From NCBI RefSeq assembly GCF_051846935.1, contig NZ_JBPYCS010000005.1, positions 1-64,000 of the forward strand: DNA of 64,000 nt, given 5' to 3'. The notes under the pieces are model-generated. The model worked only from the letters and a program-made list of their open reading frames with translations, made no database searches and was not told where the DNA came from. The translations under genes and the position numbers were made by a program. Shown one piece after another: positions 61,440-64,000 of this stretch (its first letter is position 1; the number at the start of each line of letters is the position of its first letter). The stretch comes from JBPYCR01 sp051846935. Lineage in GTDB: Bacteria; Bacillota; Bacilli; Bacillales; Amphibacillaceae.

Positions 61440-61700
61440 TTGGAACGTGATATTCTTAGATAATCGTCTTAGGATCATGTGGGACGATTCTAGTTCTCCA
61501 TGCGGGTATAATCGCAAATCGCATTAGAAAAACTGTTTCCAATTGTGCGATTTAACTTTCATAACGCAGGCTGTATCCCTTGGTATTCGAACATAAATGT
61601 TAGTAGATCTAGGGCGGCTTTCTAAGCTAAGATCGTATTCATAGACGAGGCTCTTGATCAGCGGTCAAAATTTAATTGCCAATTGTTCTAAATTGATAAG
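61440..61700 (-). pseudogene. decayed transposase-like sequence
   Basis: On the minus strand, broken reading frames give SHNWKQFF, CDLRLYPHGELESSH and SKNITFQVTTRSEHLIY-type pieces. The region 61480-61590 aligns with the transposase fragment at 20510-20610 (shared GATACAGCCTGCG, GAAACAG, TGCGAT and CCGCA blocks). Several stops are present. The VTTRSEHLIY piece recalls the TTxREGYREYK region of IS1182-type transposases, but the family is uncertain. Nothing else is recognisable between the terminator and fadE. Confidence 0.35.
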
Positions 61701-61870
61701 AGTGTTCATCCCATAAAATTTTTTTATAGGTTTAGCTGTTGGTTCTTTTGATAGTAAGGTTAAGACAATTGTACCTTGATAAATAAGTAACTAACTCTAT
61801 TCAACTTGACATATTACCGCACGTCTTTGTAAATAATGTTTCTATACTATTAATCTTTCAAGCTTTAAAT

Positions 61871-63655
61871 TTACACTACATATTTTTCTTCTTTAATTAT
61901 TGCCGAAGCAATTTCACGCTTTTTTGCAATAACGTTGATAGGTGTATGGCGAGTAAGTTTCCGTAACGCCGAAAGCATCATCCGTAATGTGTCCCCTTCT
62001 TCGACAGCAACTAAAATCTCCTTTGCTTCGGATTCCATACGGTTAAAGGCTTCTTGTACAAAAACTTGCGTATAAAGCACCTTTTGTTTATTTTTCTCTT
62101 CGCCTTTTTTAAGAATTGCTTTTTCCGTACGTAATACAGCTGCCTCCATCGTATATACAGACGCTGTCATGTTTGCTAATTTCGCCAAAATTTCCTGTTC
62201 ATGTTCAATTTGTTGCATATGTTTTTGCGCAGCTAGCCCTGCAGCTAATAAAACGATCTTCTTAGCATTTCTCATTAAATATTTTTCCTGTTCCAATGAA
62301 GCCATTCCTATTTCTTCTGGCATCATCATCATAAGTTCTTCCTGTAAGTGTTGCGCTTTTTCTAGAAGTGGTAATTCTCCTTTCATTGCTTTTTTCAGCA
62401 ACGTACCAGGTACGAGCAATCGATTGATTTCATTTGTACCTTCGAAGATTCGATTAATTCTCGAATCACGATATATGCGCTCCACCTCATATTCCTGCAT
62501 AAAACCATAACCGCCGTGAAGTTGAACTGCTTCATCTGCTACAAAGTCAAGTAATTCTGTTCCGGTAAACTTATTCAATGAGCATTCAATTTGATATTCT
62601 GCTACAGCTCGAGCAATTTCCCGACCGTCTTCTTTTTGCTCAGCAGACAGCTTGCTCATTCGTTGTTCAAACAGCCCGACCGTACGATAAACAGCACTTT
62701 CATTCGCATAGATGTCAGCAGCCATCGTACCGAGTTTTTCCTGCGTAAGCGTAAAACTAGAAATAGCCGTATTAAATTGTTTCCGCTCATTTGCATAAGT
62801 AGCAGCCAATTCTAATGCACGTTTTGCTCCTCCAACACTGCCAATCGCTAACTTATAGCGACCGACATTTAATATGTTAAAGGCAATAATATGCCCGCGT
62901 CCCTTTTCACCTAACACATTTTCCACAGGTACTTGTGCATCTTCAAGGACAAGCGTGCGCGTGGAAGATCCTTTAATTCCCATCTTCTTCTCTTCTGGAC
63001 CGGTTGTAACACCTGGAAAATCACGGTCAACGATAAAGGCTGTAAAATGTTCGCCATCAATTTTTGCATAAACAATAAATACATCCGCAAATGCTGCATT
63101 CGTTATCCACTGCTTTTCTCCGTTCAAAACATAATGTGTGCCTGCTTCATTTAATATTGCAGTTGTTTTTGCGCCTAATGCATCAGACCCGGATGACGGT
63201 TCGGTTAATGCATATGCGGCAATGAGCTCTCCTGTAGCTAATTTCGGCAAATACTTTTCTTTCTGAGCTTCATTACCAAAGAATACAATTGGTAATGAAC
63301 CGATTCCAACATGCGCCCCATATGTTAAAGAGAAAGCACCTGCTCTCGAAAATTTTTCCGTAATTAACGAAGAGCTAATTGTATCTAATTCCAACCCACC
63401 GTATTTTTCTGGAATATCCGCGCTAAGCAAGCCTAGTTCTCCTGCTTTTTTTATGAGTGTAACCGAATGGCTAAACTGATGATTTTCTATTTCCTCTAAT
63501 TTAGGTAAAACGTCCCCTACAATAAAATCTTCCGTTGTTTTCGCAATCATCCGATGCTCTTCTGTAAAATCTTCCGGTGTTATTACATCGGATGCATCCA
63601 TTTCCTCAATTAAAAAAGCCCCACCTTGAAACATCTTTTCTGTTGTCCCGCTCAT
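61871..63655 (-). CDS. fadE: acyl-CoA dehydrogenase (FadE)
   Basis: A 594-aa FAD-dependent acyl-CoA dehydrogenase for the first beta-oxidation step; the length equals B. subtilis FadE. YALTEPSSGSDALGAKTTA near residue 150 and EKQWITNAAFADVFIVYAK are the FAD/substrate segments. GGYGFMQEYEVERIYRDSRINRIFEGTNEINR near residue 390 carries the conserved arginine and catalytic-loop residues. The roughly 180-residue C-terminal extension is typical of this bacterial type. It follows fadA in a fad operon, as in B. subtilis. Confidence 0.95.
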   Translation of the reverse strand: MSGTTEKMFQGGAFLIEEMDASDVITPEDFTEEHRMIAKTTEDFIVGDVLPKLEEIENHQFSHSVTLIKKAGELGLLSADIPEKYGGLELDTISSSLITEKFSRAGAFSLTYGAHVGIGSLPIVFFGNEAQKEKYLPKLATGELIAAYALTEPSSGSDALGAKTTAILNEAGTHYVLNGEKQWITNAAFADVFIVYAKIDGEHFTAFIVDRDFPGVTTGPEEKKMGIKGSSTRTLVLEDAQVPVENVLGEKGRGHIIAFNILNVGRYKLAIGSVGGAKRALELAATYANERKQFNTAISSFTLTQEKLGTMAADIYANESAVYRTVGLFEQRMSKLSAEQKEDGREIARAVAEYQIECSLNKFTGTELLDFVADEAVQLHGGYGFMQEYEVERIYRDSRINRIFEGTNEINRLLVPGTLLKKAMKGELPLLEKAQHLQEELMMMMPEEIGMASLEQEKYLMRNAKKIVLLAAGLAAQKHMQQIEHEQEILAKLANMTASVYTMEAAVLRTEKAILKKGEEKNKQKVLYTQVFVQEAFNRMESEAKEILVAVEEGDTLRMMLSALRKLTRHTPINVIAKKREIASAIIKEEKYVV

Positions 63656-63728
63656 TTTCATCAGCCCTTTCCACTGAATTTAATAAAACGTTAACAATTC
63701 GACTATAAACGAATGAGGCATTCTATAT

Positions 63729-64000
63729 TTAAACAAGCTCAAATACACCCGCAGCGCCCATTCCACCGCCAATGCACATCGTAACTACCCCATATTGGAT
63801 TTGCCGTCTCTTCATTTCATTAATTAAGGTTAACGACAATTTTGTCCCTGTACAGCCTAGTGGATGTCCAAGAGCAATTGCACCTCCATTTACGTTCACA
63901 ATATTCGGATCTAAATTTAGAGCTTGTATGACACGTACTGCTTGGGCGGCAAAGGCTTCATTTAATTCAAAAAGACCGATGTCGGATAGTTCTAACCTTG
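63729..64000 (-). CDS. fadA: acetyl-CoA acyltransferase (FadA), 3' end
   Basis: This is the C-terminal 90 residues of a thiolase, cut by the right window edge. FELNEAFAAQAVRVIQAL, VNGGAIALGHPLGCTGTKLS (the active-site His in GHPLG) and MCIGGGMGAAGVFE (the second catalytic Cys in the CIGGG loop) are diagnostic. It lies 73 bp upstream of fadE on the same strand and catalyses the thiolytic step of beta-oxidation. Confidence 0.95.
   Translation of the reverse strand, partial: RLELSDIGLFELNEAFAAQAVRVIQALNLDPNIVNVNGGAIALGHPLGCTGTKLSLTLINEMKRRQIQYGVVTMCIGGGMGAAGVFELV

Overview
The window is 64 kb of a low-GC, spore-forming Bacillaceae chromosome. Gene content, gene order and the AGGAGG-type ribosome binding sites are those of the Bacillus subtilis menaquinone to yut/yun to suf/yus chromosome regions. 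Protein-level differences and the dispersed repeats point to a halotolerant relative of the Oceanobacillus/Virgibacillus/Lentibacillus kind; that placement is inference. Most of the window is conserved core genome. I see no prophage, CRISPR array or defence island.

Layout. 1-500: leader and promoter of an rRNA operon whose 16S gene lies just outside the left edge on the minus strand. 0.5-12 kb: leuS with a T-box-like leader, ytqB, ytoA, metK under a SAM-I riboswitch, pckA under a probable CcpN operator, and the ytlA-ytlC-ytlD ABC transporter. 11.8-21.3 kb: ytkD and an almost complete menaquinone set (menF-menD-menH-menB-menE on minus; menA and a MenI-like thioesterase on plus). 21.3-29 kb: ribU with an FMN riboswitch, an M42 aminopeptidase, a thioredoxin-like protein, yugI, yuzA, patB and a Cu/Zn SOD-like lipoprotein. 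29-40.6 kb: kapB, deoD, yuiD/C/B, type II NADH dehydrogenase, yumC, Fe-S proteins yutM and yutI, yutH/G/F, a SufR-like regulator and yutE. 41-53.4 kb: an amidase, yutD, a YhcN-type lipoprotein, lytH, the metP-metS amino-acid importer, yunB, an HD-GYP protein, yunC/D/E and a sarcosine/N-methyltryptophan oxidase. 54-64 kb: sufCDSUB, yusE, yusF, gcvH, yusI, fadE and the 3' end of fadA.

Themes. Fe-S biogenesis appears three times (sufCDSUB, the A-type carrier yutM, the Nfu-type yutI), along with a regulator carrying a SufR-type cysteine cluster. Sulfur and methionine metabolism is also spread through the window (metK, patB, metPS, suf). Control by RNA leaders is frequent: SAM-I, FMN and a T-box-like leader.

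The least ordinary DNA is intergenic. A 245-bp non-coding element at 25749-25993 and 47154-47399 has imperfect terminal inverted repeats and 9-bp target duplications, with truncated relatives at 35.3 and 53.6 kb; it is a MITE family. Beside the first copy is a candidate sigma-B-dependent small RNA (about 62 nt, C-rich loop, intrinsic terminator). A 24-bp element is shared, with one mismatch and in opposite orientation, between the pckA and ytlA upstream regions. Two decayed copies of one transposase-like gene and a 61-bp exact repeat pair complete the accessory signal.
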